DNA of 54,630 nucleotides, taken from Streptomyces silaceus. Lineage in GTDB: Bacteria; Actinomycetota; Actinomycetes; Streptomycetales; Streptomycetaceae. Below, in pieces: positions 42,001 to 50,864 of the stretch. The DNA lies in NCBI RefSeq assembly GCF_001419745.1, contig NZ_LIRJ01000193.1, forward strand, positions 1-54,630. Direction: 5' to 3'. The notes under the pieces were generated by a model. The model saw only the letters and a program-made list of their open reading frames with translations, did not search any database and was not told where the DNA came from. The first letter of the stretch is position 1. Every line of letters begins with the position of its first letter. The position numbers and the translations under genes are program-made.

Positions 42001-43326
42001 GTGATCTCTCGAATCGATCTGCGCGGCGAAGCCCTCCCCGAGGGTCCCGCCCTGCGCGCCCTGCTGCCCCGTGCCGACTTCGACGTCGCGGCCGCCCTGG
42101 AGAAGGTGCGGCCCATCTGCGAGGACGTGCATCATCGTGGCGACGCGGCGCTGATCGAGTACGCGGAGAAATTCGACGGCGTGCGCCTGGACCGGGTGCG
42201 CGTGCCCGCCGCCGCGCTCACCGAGGCGCTGGACGGCCTCGACCCCGAGGTCCGCGCCGCGCTGGAGGAGTCGATCCGGCGCGCCCGCACCGTCCACCGC
42301 GCCCAGCGCCGCACGACCGAGCGCACCGAGGTCGCGCCCGGCGGTGTCGTCACCGAGAAGTGGGTCGCCGTCGACCGCGTGGGCCTGTACGCGCCCGGCG
42401 GCCGGTCCGTCTACCCGTCCTCCGTGATCATGGACGCGGTCCCGGCGCAGGAGGCCGGTGTGCCCTCCATCGCGCTCGCCTCCCCGGCGCAGAAGGAGTT
42501 CGGCGGCCTTCCGCACCCGACGATCCTCGCCGCCTGCGCGCTCCTCGGCATCGACGAGGTGTACGCGGCCGGCGGCGCCACGGCCGTCGCGATGTTCGCG
42601 TACGGCACCGACACCTGCGCCCCGGCGAACATGGTCGCCGGCCCCGGCAACATCTGGGTGGCCGCCGCGAAGCGCTACTTCACCGGCAGGATCGGCATCG
42701 ACGCGGAGGCCGGTCCCACCGAGATCGCCGTCCTCGCCGACGCCACCGCGGACGCCGCGCACGTGGCGTCCGACCTGATCAGCCAGGCCGAGCACGACCC
42801 GCTGGCCGCCTCCGTCCTGGTCACCGACTCCGCGGAGCTCGCCGCCGCGGTAGAGGAGGAGCTGGCCGCCCAGGTCGCCGTCTCCAAGCACCGCGTGGAG
42901 CGCATCGAGCCCGCCCTGCGCGGCGAGCAGTCCGCGATCGTCCTCGTCGACTCCGTCGAGGACGGCCTCGCCGTGGTCAACGCGTACGGCGCCGAGCACC
43001 TGGAGATCCAGACCCGCAACGCCGCCGAGCTGGCCGACCGCGTGCGCAACGCGGGCGCCGTCTTCGTCGGAGCCTGGGCGCCGGTCTCCCTCGGCGACTA
43101 CTGCGCGGGCTCCAACCACGTCCTGCCGACCGGCGGCTGCGCCTGCCACTCCTCGGGGCTCAGCGTCCAGTCGTTCCTGCGCGGCATTCACGTCGTGGAC
43201 TACACGCGGGAGGCGCTCGCCGACGTCGCGCAGCACGTGGTGACGCTCGCCGAGGCCGAGGACCTGCCGGCGCACGGCGCGGCGATCAAGGCCCGCTTCG
43301 GGTGGAAGGTGCCGGAGAGCAAGTGA
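42001..43326 (+). CDS. hisD: histidinol dehydrogenase HisD
   Basis: Zinc enzyme making L-histidine from L-histidinol in two NAD-linked oxidations. 441 residues, the usual length. Motifs are [19 protein letters not shown] (about 122-140), [41 protein letters not shown] with the catalytic Glu/His region, [20 protein letters not shown], and the C-terminal [14 protein letters not shown] 42001 (start [10 protein letters not shown]) is chosen. GAGAAT lies seven bases upstream and any SD is too distant, so the his mRNA may be leaderless. It heads the his operon and overlaps hisC (GTGA). Confidence 0.96.
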   Translation: MISRIDLRGEALPEGPALRALLPRADFDVAAALEKVRPICEDVHHRGDAALIEYAEKFDGVRLDRVRVPAAALTEALDGLDPEVRAALEESIRRARTVHRAQRRTTERTEVAPGGVVTEKWVAVDRVGLYAPGGRSVYPSSVIMDAVPAQEAGVPSIALASPAQKEFGGLPHPTILAACALLGIDEVYAAGGATAVAMFAYGTDTCAPANMVAGPGNIWVAAAKRYFTGRIGIDAEAGPTEIAVLADATADAAHVASDLISQAEHDPLAASVLVTDSAELAAAVEEELAAQVAVSKHRVERIEPALRGEQSAIVLVDSVEDGLAVVNAYGAEHLEIQTRNAAELADRVRNAGAVFVGAWAPVSLGDYCAGSNHVLPTGGCACHSSGLSVQSFLRGIHVVDYTREALADVAQHVVTLAEAEDLPAHGAAIKARFGWKVPESK

Positions 43327-44429
43327 CCACCATCGACGACCTTCCCGTCCGCGACGAACTGCGCGGCCAGTCCCCCTACGGGGCGCCCCAGCTCGACGTA
43401 CCCGTCCGTCTGAACACGAACGAGAACCCCTACCCGCTCCCCGAGCCGCTCGTCGAGCGCATCGCCGAGCGGGTGCGCGAGGCCGCCCGCGACCTCAACC
43501 GCTACCCCGACCGGGACGCCGTGGAGCTCCGCACGGAGCTGGCGCGCTATCTCACCCGCACCACCGGGCACGAGGTCGCGCTCGCCAACGTCTGGGCGGC
43601 CAACGGCTCGAACGAAGTGATCCAGCAGCTGCTGCAGACCTTCGGCGGGCCCGGCCGCACGGCCATCGGCTTCGAGCCCTCGTACTCGATGCACGGGCTC
43701 ATCGCCCGCGGCACCGGCACCGGCTGGATCTCGGGGCCGCGCCACGACGACTTCACGATCGACGTCGAGGCGGCCACGAAGGCCATCGCCGAGAACCAGC
43801 CGGATGTCGTCTTCATCACGACCCCCAACAACCCCACGGGCAACGCCGTCCCGGCCGAGACCGTCCTCGCGCTGTACGACGCGGCGCAGGCCGCGAAGCC
43901 GTCGATGGTGGTCGTCGACGAGGCGTACGTCGAGTTCAGCCACGGCGACTCGCTGCTCCCGCTGATCGAGGGACGGCCGCACCTGGTCGTCTCGCGGACC
44001 ATGTCGAAGGCGTTCGGCGCCGCGGGGCTGCGCCTCGGCTATCTCGCCGCCGCCCCCGCGGTCGTCGACGCGGTGCAGCTGGTGCGCCTGCCGTACCACC
44101 TGTCGGCCGTCACGCAGGCCACCGCGCTCGCCGCCCTGGAGCACACGGACACCCTCCTGGGCTACGTGGAGCAGCTCAAGGCCGAGCGCGACCGGCTCGT
44201 CGCCGAGCTGCGCGCGATGGGCTACGAAGTGACCGATTCCGACGCCAACTTCGTGCAGTTCGGACGGTTCGCCGACGCGCACGCCGTGTGGCAGCGGATC
44301 CTCGACCGGGGCGTCCTGGTCCGGGACAACGGCGTGCCGGGGTGGCTGCGGGTCTCCGCGGGCACCCCCGCCGAAAACGACGCGTTCCTCGATGCGGTAC
44401 GCGAACTCAAGAAGGAGCAGAGCGCATGA
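43323..44429 (+). CDS. hisC: histidinol-phosphate aminotransferase HisC
   Basis: PLP fold-type I aminotransferase converting imidazole acetol phosphate to histidinol phosphate. 368 residues from GTG 43323, overlapping the hisD stop; the long open frame upstream lies inside hisD. Motifs are [15 protein letters not shown] near the N-terminus, [37 protein letters not shown] with the PLP-binding Asp, and [17 protein letters not shown] with the Schiff-base lysine (about 226). The stop overlaps hisB (ATGA). Confidence 0.96.
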   Translation: MTTIDDLPVRDELRGQSPYGAPQLDVPVRLNTNENPYPLPEPLVERIAERVREAARDLNRYPDRDAVELRTELARYLTRTTGHEVALANVWAANGSNEVIQQLLQTFGGPGRTAIGFEPSYSMHGLIARGTGTGWISGPRHDDFTIDVEAATKAIAENQPDVVFITTPNNPTGNAVPAETVLALYDAAQAAKPSMVVVDEAYVEFSHGDSLLPLIEGRPHLVVSRTMSKAFGAAGLRLGYLAAAPAVVDAVQLVRLPYHLSAVTQATALAALEHTDTLLGYVEQLKAERDRLVAELRAMGYEVTDSDANFVQFGRFADAHAVWQRILDRGVLVRDNGVPGWLRVSAGTPAENDAFLDAVRELKKEQSA

Positions 44430-45028
44430 CTCGCGTGGGCCGTGTCGGCAGAATCGAAAGAACGACCAAGGAGACCTCCGTCGTCGTCGAGATCGACCTC
44501 GACGGGACCGGAAGGGTCGACGTGTCGACCGGGGTCGGCTTCTACGACCACATGCTCGACCAGCTCGGCCGCCACGGCCTCTTCGACCTCACGGTCAAGA
44601 CCGAGGGCGACCTGCACATCGACTCGCACCACACGATCGAGGACACCGCGCTGGCGCTCGGCGCCGCCTTCAAGCAGGCGCTCGGCGACAAGGTCGGCAT
44701 CTACCGCTTCGGCAACTGCACGGTCCCGCTGGACGAGTCGCTCGCCCAGGTGACCGTCGACCTCTCCGGCCGTCCCTACCTCGTGCACACCGAGCCCGAG
44801 AACATGGCGCCGATGATCGGCTCCTACGACACGACGATGACCCGGCACATCCTGGAGTCCTTCGTCGCCCAGGCGCAGATCGCCCTGCACGTGCACGTAC
44901 CGTACGGGCGCAACGCCCACCACATCGTGGAGTGCCAGTTCAAGGCCCTCGCCCGCGCCCTGCGGTACGCCGCCGAGCACGACCCGCGCGCGGCCGGCAT
45001 CCTGCCCTCCACGAAGGGTGCGCTGTAA
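44426..45028 (+). CDS. hisB: imidazoleglycerol-phosphate dehydratase HisB
   Basis: Manganese-dependent dehydratase (monofunctional; no phosphatase domain is fused). 200 residues. It shows the duplicated metal motifs: [16 protein letters not shown] with [14 protein letters not shown] in the first half, and TRHILESFV with [20 protein letters not shown] in the second. ATG 44426 overlaps the hisC stop. A four-base gap leads to a small membrane-protein gene. Confidence 0.96.
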   Translation: MTRVGRVGRIERTTKETSVVVEIDLDGTGRVDVSTGVGFYDHMLDQLGRHGLFDLTVKTEGDLHIDSHHTIEDTALALGAAFKQALGDKVGIYRFGNCTVPLDESLAQVTVDLSGRPYLVHTEPENMAPMIGSYDTTMTRHILESFVAQAQIALHVHVPYGRNAHHIVECQFKALARALRYAAEHDPRAAGILPSTKGAL

Positions 45029-45031
45029 CCG

Positions 45032-45196
45032 ATGAACGGCCTCAACACGATCCTGATCGTCGTCGGTCTCTTCCTGATCGGCGGCGTCATCTCCTTCGTC
45101 AAGCAGGGGATGCCCAAGAGCCTGATCACGCTGCTCTCCATCGGCGCCGTGATGTGCCTGGCCGCGGGCATCCTGCGGCTCGACTACTGGAACTGA
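45032..45196 (+). CDS. 54-residue two-helix membrane peptide inside the his operon
   Basis: ATG 45032 begins three bases after the hisB stop. The product starts [20 protein letters not shown] and ends [13 protein letters not shown]. It has two hydrophobic segments (about 6-22 and 30-48) joined by a short basic loop (VKQGMPKS). No known enzyme domain is visible. Its location between hisB and hisH, with intact frame and coding-like codon use, argues that it is real and co-expressed with the his genes. A membrane association or regulatory role is possible; function unknown. Confidence 0.8.
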   Translation: MNGLNTILIVVGLFLIGGVISFVKQGMPKSLITLLSIGAVMCLAAGILRLDYWN

Positions 45197-45213
45197 CGGG
45201 AGGCGTACGCGAG

Positions 45214-45855
45214 ATGAGCTCTCCCAAGAAGGTCGTCGTCTTCGACTACGGCTTCGGCAACGTCCGCTCCGCCGAGCGAGCCCTGGCGCGCGCGGGAGCC
45301 GACGTCGAGATAACGCGCGACTACGACAAGGCCATGAACGCCGACGGGCTGCTCGTCCCCGGCGTCGGCGCCTTCGCCGCCTGCATGAAGGGGCTCAAGG
45401 AGGCGCGCGGCGACTGGATCGTCGGCCGCCGGCTGTCCGGCGGCCGCCCGGTCATGGGCATCTGCGTGGGCATGCAGATCCTCTTCGCGCGCGGCATCGA
45501 GCACGGCGAGGAGACCGAGGGCCTGGACGAGTGGCCCGGCACGGTCGAGCCGCTGAAGGCGGACATCGTCCCGCACATGGGCTGGAACACCGTCCAGGCC
45601 TCCGCGGGGTCCACGCTCTTCGAGGGCCTGGACGACGACGCCCGCTTCTACTTCGTGCACTCCTACGCCGTGCACACCTGGTCCCTCGACGTCGCGAACC
45701 CGGTGATGCGCGCCCCGCGCGTCACCTGGTCCACGCACGGCGAGCCCTTCGTGGCCGCCGTCGAGAACGGCGCGCTGAGCGCCACCCAGTTCCACCCCGA
45801 GAAGTCCGGCGACGCCGGCGCCCAGCTCCTCACCAACTGGATCGGAACCCTGTGA
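45214..45855 (+). CDS. hisH: imidazole glycerol phosphate synthase glutaminase subunit HisH
   Basis: Class I glutamine amidotransferase that feeds ammonia to HisF. 213 residues. The triad is visible: the nucleophile Cys in [13 protein letters not shown] (about 85-97), and the His-x-Glu pair in [12 protein letters not shown] near 194-205. [15 protein letters not shown] at the N-terminus and PHMGWNTV and YFVHSYAV are family motifs. SD GGGAGGCG precedes ATG 45214. The stop overlaps priA (GTGA). HisF is two genes downstream. Confidence 0.96.
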   Translation: MSSPKKVVVFDYGFGNVRSAERALARAGADVEITRDYDKAMNADGLLVPGVGAFAACMKGLKEARGDWIVGRRLSGGRPVMGICVGMQILFARGIEHGEETEGLDEWPGTVEPLKADIVPHMGWNTVQASAGSTLFEGLDDDARFYFVHSYAVHTWSLDVANPVMRAPRVTWSTHGEPFVAAVENGALSATQFHPEKSGDAGAQLLTNWIGTL

Positions 45856-46577
45856 GCACTCTCGAACTCCTTCCCGCCGTCGACGTCCGCGACGGCCAGG
45901 CCGTACGCCTCGTCCACGGCGAGTCCGGCACCGAGACCTCCTACGGCTCGCCGCTGGAGGCCGCCCTCGCCTGGCAGCGGTCGGGCGCCGAGTGGCTGCA
46001 CCTGGTCGACCTGGACGCCGCGTTCGGCACCGGCGACAACCGCGACCTGATCGCCGAGGTCACCAAGGCGATGGACATCAAGGTCGAGCTGTCCGGCGGC
46101 ATCCGCGACGACGCCTCGCTGGCCGCCGCCCTCGCCACCGGCTGCACCCGCGTCAACCTCGGCACGGCGGCCCTGGAGACCCCCGACTGGGTCGCCAAGG
46201 TCATCGCCGAGCACGGCGACAAGATCGCGGTCGGCCTCGACGTGCGCGGCACGACCCTGCGCGGCCGCGGCTGGACCCGCGACGGCGGCGACCTCTACGA
46301 GACGCTGGAGCGCCTCAACTCCGAGGGGTGCGCGCGCTACGTGGTCACCGACATCGCCAAGGACGGCACGCTGCAGGGCCCGAACCTGGAGCTCCTGAAG
46401 AACGTCTGCGCGGCCACCGACCGCCCGGTCGTCGCCTCCGGCGGCGTCTCGTCGCTGGACGACCTGCGCGCCATCGCCGAGCTCGTCCCGCTCGGCGTCG
46501 AGGGCTCGATCGTCGGCAAGGCGCTCTACGCCAAGGCGTTCACCCTCGAAGAGGCCCTGGAGGCCGTGTCGTCATGA
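45852..46577 (+). CDS. priA: bifunctional PriA: ProFAR isomerase (HisA) and PRA isomerase (TrpF)
   Basis: A (beta/alpha)8-barrel of 241 residues. Motifs are [19 protein letters not shown] with the first catalytic Asp, [36 protein letters not shown], and [19 protein letters not shown] with the second Asp. In Streptomyces and mycobacteria this enzyme replaces both HisA and TrpF, since no separate trpF exists. I infer the same here because the sequence is actinobacterial HisA-type and the trp genes nearby include trpE and trpC but no trpF. GTG 45852 overlaps hisH; the stop overlaps ridA (ATGA). Confidence 0.93.
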   Translation: MSTLELLPAVDVRDGQAVRLVHGESGTETSYGSPLEAALAWQRSGAEWLHLVDLDAAFGTGDNRDLIAEVTKAMDIKVELSGGIRDDASLAAALATGCTRVNLGTAALETPDWVAKVIAEHGDKIAVGLDVRGTTLRGRGWTRDGGDLYETLERLNSEGCARYVVTDIAKDGTLQGPNLELLKNVCAATDRPVVASGGVSSLDDLRAIAELVPLGVEGSIVGKALYAKAFTLEEALEAVSS

Positions 46578-46972
46578 GCGAAGCCGTGCGGCGCGTGCAG
46601 AGCGGGTCCCCCTGGGAGGAGTCCATCGGTTTCGCACGCGCCGTCGCGGCGGGCGACCGGGTCCTGGTGGCGGGCACCACGTCGTTCCAGGGCAGTGTCC
46701 TGTACGGCGAGGGCGATCCGTACGAACAGGCCAGGGTGGCCTTCACCAACGCCCTTGAGGCGCTCGGCGGGTTCGGGCTCGGCCCCGACGCCGTCATCCG
46801 TACGCGGATGTATCTGACCCACGCGCGGGACGTCGACGAGGTCGGCCGCGCCCACCGGGAACTGTTCGGCGCCGTGCGCCCGGTCGCGACCCTGCTGGTC
46901 GTCTCCGGGTTCGTGGACCCGCGCATCCTGGTCGAAGTAGAGCTAGAAGCATTCCGAGGAGCAACGACGTGA
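46574..46972 (+). CDS. RidA/YjgF-family protein in the his operon
   Basis: 132 residues with the RidA fold: [27 protein letters not shown] at the N-terminus, [43 protein letters not shown], and the C-terminal [19 protein letters not shown]. The arginine of DPRILVEVE matches the substrate-binding Arg of imine deaminases. RidA proteins hydrolyse reactive enamine/imine intermediates made by PLP enzymes. Start and stop both overlap neighbours (ATGA with priA, GTGA with hisF), so synthesis is locked to the his enzymes. Subfamily and substrate are not certain. Confidence 0.88.
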   Translation: MSEAVRRVQSGSPWEESIGFARAVAAGDRVLVAGTTSFQGSVLYGEGDPYEQARVAFTNALEALGGFGLGPDAVIRTRMYLTHARDVDEVGRAHRELFGAVRPVATLLVVSGFVDPRILVEVELEAFRGATT

Positions 46973-47724
46973 CGCTCGCCGTCCGAGTCATCCCCTGCCT
47001 GGACGTGGACAACGGCCGGGTCGTCAAGGGCGTCAACTTCCAGAACCTGCGCGACGCGGGCGACCCCGTCGAGATGGCCAAGGTCTACGACGCCGAGGGC
47101 GCCGACGAGCTGACCTTCCTGGACATCACGGCCTCGTCCGGCAACCGCGAGACGACGTACGACGTGGTCCGCCGCACCGCCGAGCAGGTCTTCATCCCGC
47201 TGACCGTGGGCGGCGGCGTGCGTACCGCCGAGGACGTCGACAAGCTGCTGCGCGCGGGCGCGGACAAGGTCGGGGTCAACACCGCGGCCATCGCCAGGCC
47301 CGACCTGATCCGCGAGATCGCGGAGCGCTTCGGGCGCCAGGTGCTGGTCCTCTCGGTCGACGCGCGGCGGACCGGGTCCGGGTCCTTCGAGGTGACGACC
47401 CACGGGGGCCGGCAGTCCGCCGGGATCGACGCCGTCGAATGGGCGCACCGGGCCGCCGAGCTGGGCGCGGGCGAGATCCTGCTCAACTCGATGGACGCCG
47501 ACGGCACGAAGGACGGCTACGACATCGAGATGATCGAGGCCGTGCGCAAGCACGTCACGGTCCCGGTGATCGCCTCCGGCGGCGCCGGGAAGCTGGAGCA
47601 CTTCCCGCCGGCCGTCGCGGCGGGCGCGGACGCCGTCCTCGCCGCCTCGGTCTTCCACTTCGGCGATCTGCGGATCGGCGAGGTCAAGGAGACGCTGCGG
47701 GAGGCGGGGCACCCGGTGCGGTAG
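46969..47724 (+). CDS. hisF: imidazole glycerol phosphate synthase cyclase subunit HisF
   Basis: A (beta/alpha)8-barrel cyclase partnering HisH, 251 residues. Motifs are [21 protein letters not shown] with the catalytic Asp near 11, [55 protein letters not shown] with the second catalytic Asp, and [15 protein letters not shown] 46969 overlaps the ridA stop. A terminator follows, so the operon ends here. hisI lies further downstream. Confidence 0.97.
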   Translation: MTLAVRVIPCLDVDNGRVVKGVNFQNLRDAGDPVEMAKVYDAEGADELTFLDITASSGNRETTYDVVRRTAEQVFIPLTVGGGVRTAEDVDKLLRAGADKVGVNTAAIARPDLIREIAERFGRQVLVLSVDARRTGSGSFEVTTHGGRQSAGIDAVEWAHRAAELGAGEILLNSMDADGTKDGYDIEMIEAVRKHVTVPVIASGGAGKLEHFPPAVAAGADAVLAASVFHFGDLRIGEVKETLREAGHPVR

Positions 47725-47743
47725 CCCCGCGGCAGGCTCATCG

Positions 47744-47777
47744 GGCCCCGGTCACCGACGAGGTGGCCGGGGCCTTT
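47744..47777 (+). terminator. terminator of the his operon
   Basis: 13-base stem with one G-T pair (47744-47756 with 47762-47774), 5-base loop, then TTT, 20 bases after the hisF stop. Confidence 0.85.
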
Positions 47778-47797
47778 GTCCGCCACATCGCAAAAGG

Positions 47798-47840
47798 AAA
47801 GTTGCGCAATATTTGTTGTGCAACTTTTCTTTCGTATCTA
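47798..47840 (+). promoter_or_regulatory. operator and promoter of the ArsR-MFS pair
   Basis: AAAGTTGC (47798-47805) and GCAACTTT (47820-47827) form a perfect inverted repeat. Within it, TTGCGCAA (47802-47809) and TTGTGCAA (47816-47823) are two similar palindromic sites 14 bases apart. A plausible promoter is TTGTTG (47813-47818), 16 bases, TATCTA (47835-47840), ten bases before the ATG. The -35 lies inside the repeat, so ArsR binding would block transcription. Autoregulation is inferred. Confidence 0.6.
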
Positions 47841-47850
47841 CGGTGGAGGC

Positions 47851-48450
47851 ATGAGCAGACAGCAGCGCCGCCGCGTCACCGACCTCGGCACCCTCAAGGC
47901 CTTCGGCCACCCCCTGCGCCTGAGGCTCTACGGCGCCCTGAAGGTCGCCCCCGGCCGCACCGCCACCGCCTCCCGGCTCGCCGACGAGGTCGACGAGGCC
48001 GTCTCGCTCGTCAGCTACCACCTGCGCAAGCTCGCCGAGCACGGACTGATCGAGGAGGCCCCGCAGGCGCAGCGCGGGGACGGCCGCGAGCGCTGGTGGA
48101 CCCCGGCGCAGGAGACGCTCTCGTTCCACACCGAGGACTTCCAGGACACCCCGGAGAAGGCCGCCACGCTGACCGCCGTGACCCGCGCCCTGCACGCGCA
48201 GCGCACCGACCTCCTGGACGTCTGGCTCGGCCACCGCTCGGCCTGGACCCCCGAGTGGCGCAACGCCGCCGACAACTCCGACTTCCTCGCCCGCTTCACC
48301 GCCGACGAACTCACCGCGCTCACCGAGGAGTTGCACGCGGTGGTCCGCAGGTACGAGGCACGGGCCAAGGACGCCGAGGAGGCCGGCGACACCGAGGGCC
48401 GCGAGAACGTCCTGCTGTTCATGCACTCCTTCCCCTTCCGGTCGCTGTGA
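47851..48450 (+). CDS. ArsR-family winged-helix transcriptional regulator
   Basis: 199 residues. The N-terminal winged helix (about 8-85) includes LGTLKAFGHPLRLRLYGAL and VSLVSYHLRKLAEHGLIEEA, the recognition helix and wing of ArsR/HTH_20-type regulators. The C-terminal half (about 90-199) is helical, long for classic metal-sensing ArsR proteins, and has no clear CxC metal site. ATG 47851 is favoured; GGAGG ends one base before it, unusually close, and a leaderless or short-leader mRNA is possible. It is followed by the MFS gene 11 bases on, so it probably represses both. Confidence 0.9.
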   Translation: MSRQQRRRVTDLGTLKAFGHPLRLRLYGALKVAPGRTATASRLADEVDEAVSLVSYHLRKLAEHGLIEEAPQAQRGDGRERWWTPAQETLSFHTEDFQDTPEKAATLTAVTRALHAQRTDLLDVWLGHRSAWTPEWRNAADNSDFLARFTADELTALTEELHAVVRRYEARAKDAEEAGDTEGRENVLLFMHSFPFRSL

Positions 48451-48461
48451 GGGGGAGGGCC

Positions 48462-49712
48462 GTGACCGCCACCGGCATACGCCCGGCCCCCACCGCCGTC
48501 GAGCGCCCCGCCCACCGCGACGGCAACGTCCTGCGCTGGCTGACCGCCTACGCCGCCTCGATGATCGGCGACAGCGTCTACTTCCTCGCCCTGTCCTGGG
48601 CGGCCACCCGCACCGGCAGCCCCGCCCAGGCCGGCCTCGTCCTCGCCGTCGGTGCCGTGCCGCGCGCGCTCCTCATGCTCGGCGGGGGAGTCGTCGCCGA
48701 CCGCTTCGGGCCGCGCCGCGTCGTCATCGGCAGCGACGCCGTGCGGTGCCTGGTCATCCTCGGCACGGCCGCCCTGCTCCTCGCCACCACGCCCGGCATC
48801 TGGGTCCTCGGCGCGGTCGCCCTCGTCTTCGGCGCGGTGGACGCGCTCTTCATGCCGAGCGTGGGCGCCCTGCCGGCGCGCATCACCGCACCGGGGCAGC
48901 TCGCCCGGGTCCAGGGCATGCGCGGCGTCGCGGCCCGCGTCGCCACCGTCACGGGCGGCCCGCTGGGCGGCATCGCGGTCGCGACGGGCGGCTCGGCGGC
49001 GGCCTTCGGGCTGGCCGGGGTGCTCTTCGCCGGATCGCTGGCGCTGCTGCTCGCCGTACGCGTACGCGAGCTGCCCGCCGACGACACCGTCAACGGGCCC
49101 ACCTCCGCCCGGCGCGACCTGGCCGACGGGCTGCGCTACATCCGCGGCCACCGCGTCCTCGCCCCGCTCGTGGTCGTCATAGCCGTCGGCGAGCTGGGAT
49201 TCTCCGGGCCCGCCAACATCGGCCTCGTGCTGCTCGCCGACGAGCGCGGCTGGGGCGCCTCGGGGCAGGGCTGGATCGTCGCCGGCTTCGGCGCGGGCGC
49301 CGGGCTCGCCTCGCTGCTGCTCGCCGTGCGCGGCCGGGTGCCGCGCGCCGGGGCCGTGCTGTCCTGGGTGGCCTTCCCCGGCACGGCGGCACTCGCCGCG
49401 CTCGGCTTCGTGCCCTCGGTGGCGGGCGCGGTCGTCGCCGCCCTCGTCCTCGGGGCGCTCCTCGGACTGTGCGGCGCCCTGTGCGGGGCACTCGCCCAGA
49501 CCGTCGGCGAACCCGCCTACCTGGGCCGCGTCACCGCCGTGATCAGCTTCTTCACCCTGGGCGTCGCCCCGCTCTGCTACCCCGTCGTGGGCGCCGCGAT
49601 CGGCGTCTGGGGCATCGAGCCGGTGTTCGTGGCGTGCGCCGCGCTGAGCGCGGCCGGCGGCGTGATCGGCCTGTGCTCGAAGCCGCTGAGGCAGGCGGAA
49701 CTCCCGCGCTGA
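48462..49712 (+). CDS. MFS transporter
   Basis: Major-facilitator protein of 416 residues with about 12 hydrophobic segments. The loop between helices 2 and 3 has GGGVVADRFGPRRVVIGSD, the MFS motif A (G-x-x-x-D-R-x-G-x-R-R). It resembles the EntS/macrolide-efflux (MFS_3) type. GTG 48462 has a strong SD (GGGGGAGGG). Co-transcription with the ArsR gene suggests a ligand-induced efflux pump. The substrate is unknown. The gene pair sits between hisF and hisI but has no obvious link to histidine. Confidence 0.87.
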   Translation: MTATGIRPAPTAVERPAHRDGNVLRWLTAYAASMIGDSVYFLALSWAATRTGSPAQAGLVLAVGAVPRALLMLGGGVVADRFGPRRVVIGSDAVRCLVILGTAALLLATTPGIWVLGAVALVFGAVDALFMPSVGALPARITAPGQLARVQGMRGVAARVATVTGGPLGGIAVATGGSAAAFGLAGVLFAGSLALLLAVRVRELPADDTVNGPTSARRDLADGLRYIRGHRVLAPLVVVIAVGELGFSGPANIGLVLLADERGWGASGQGWIVAGFGAGAGLASLLLAVRGRVPRAGAVLSWVAFPGTAALAALGFVPSVAGAVVAALVLGALLGLCGALCGALAQTVGEPAYLGRVTAVISFFTLGVAPLCYPVVGAAIGVWGIEPVFVACAALSAAGGVIGLCSKPLRQAELPR

Positions 49713-49748
49713 GCATGGCCGTTCAGCGGGACCCGGCGGGAGGAGCGC

Positions 49749-50384
49749 TCACAGCCCCAGCCGCTTCGTCTCGTGCAGCGCCGCGACCGCCTCCTTGTCG
49801 CCCTCCAGCTGGACGTCGGCGACCTCCTGCCTCCCGTACGCGAACATCAGGAGCTCCGCGGGCTCGCCGGTCACCGTCACCACCGGCGCGCCCCGGTGCG
49901 CCACCACCGTCTGCCCGTCCGGGCGGCGCAGCACCAGCCCCACCGGCGCCTTGCGGCCCACCAGCCGGGCCGTGCGCTCCAGCCGGGACCACAGGGAGTC
50001 CGAGAAGACCCGGTCGAGCTCGCGCGGCGTCCAGTCCGGCTGCGCCCGGCGCACGTCCTCGGTGTGGACGTAGAACTCCACGGCGTTCGACAGCTCGTCG
50101 ACCTGCTTCAGGGCGAACGGCGAGAAGCGCGGCGGCCCCGTTCTGATCAGCTGGATCAGTTCCTCGTACGGCTTCGCGGCGAACTCGGCCTGCACCCGCT
50201 CCAGGCGCCCCGCGAGCTGTTTGACCAGGATCCCGCCCGCGGCGTCCACGCGGCGCTCGCGCACCACCACATGGGCCGCGAGATCACGGGTCTTCCAGCC
50301 CTCGCACAGGGTCGCGGCCTCCGGGCCCTGCGCCTCCAGGAGATCGGCGAGCAGAAGTCGTTCACGCTTCGCATGGGTCGACAT
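49749..50384 (-). CDS. TIGR03085-type actinobacterial protein (DinB/mycothiol-dependent fold)
   Basis: 211 residues, starting [23 protein letters not shown], with [21 protein letters not shown] and [20 protein letters not shown]. These match the actinobacterial TIGR03085 family, related to the mycothiol maleylpyruvate isomerase/DinB four-helix fold, where the His of DLAAHV and of YVHTEDV help bind metal. Activity is unknown. Minus-strand TAGGCT (50392-50397) lies seven bases before the ATG and no SD is seen, suggesting leaderless expression. Divergent from hisI. Confidence 0.87.
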   Translation of the reverse strand: MSTHAKRERLLLADLLEAQGPEAATLCEGWKTRDLAAHVVVRERRVDAAGGILVKQLAGRLERVQAEFAAKPYEELIQLIRTGPPRFSPFALKQVDELSNAVEFYVHTEDVRRAQPDWTPRELDRVFSDSLWSRLERTARLVGRKAPVGLVLRRPDGQTVVAHRGAPVVTVTGEPAELLMFAYGRQEVADVQLEGDKEAVAALHETKRLGL

Positions 50385-50466
50385 GCCGGCCAGCCTACGA
50401 CCGCCCACCCCGTCCGGACAGTGGACGCCTTCGGGAGGGCCCCGGCGGGCGCGGCACAATGGGCCC

Positions 50467-50853
50467 ATGACCAGCGTGCCCCCGCCCAGCAGCAGCCTCG
50501 ACCCGGAGATCGCCGCCCGCCTCAAGCGCAGCGCCGACGGCCTCCTCCCCGCCATCGCCCAGCAGTACGACACCGGTGAGGTGCTGATGCTCGGCTGGAT
50601 GGACGACGAGGCGCTGCACCGCACCCTCACCACGGGGCGCTGCACCTACTGGTCGCGCAGCCGCCAGGAGTACTGGGTCAAGGGCGACACCTCCGGCCAC
50701 TTCCAGTACGTCAAGGAGGTCGCCCTGGACTGCGACGCGGACACCGTCCTCGTCCAGGTCGACCAGGTCGGCCCGGCCTGCCACACCGGCACGCGCACCT
50801 GCTTCGACTCCGACGTGCTTCCGGTGTCGGGCGTGCCGTCGCCCGGTCAGTAG
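50467..50853 (+). CDS. hisI: phosphoribosyl-AMP cyclohydrolase HisI
   Basis: Zinc/magnesium enzyme opening the purine ring of PR-AMP. 128 residues; no HisE domain is fused. Motifs are [40 protein letters not shown] and, for metal binding, [20 protein letters not shown] followed by TGTRTCF. CACAAT (50455-50460) sits six bases before ATG 50467 with no SD, pointing to a leaderless transcript. It is separated from the main his operon by the ArsR-MFS and TIGR03085 genes. The stop codon overlaps the -10 of trpE. Confidence 0.95.
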   Translation: MTSVPPPSSSLDPEIAARLKRSADGLLPAIAQQYDTGEVLMLGWMDDEALHRTLTTGRCTYWSRSRQEYWVKGDTSGHFQYVKEVALDCDADTVLVQVDQVGPACHTGTRTCFDSDVLPVSGVPSPGQ

Positions 50854-50864
50854 GGTCTGACGCC

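Noticed and set aside
50854..50864. trp attenuator leader before trpE
   Set aside because: Only 11 bases separate hisI and trpE; there is no room for a leader peptide with Trp codons or an attenuator stem.
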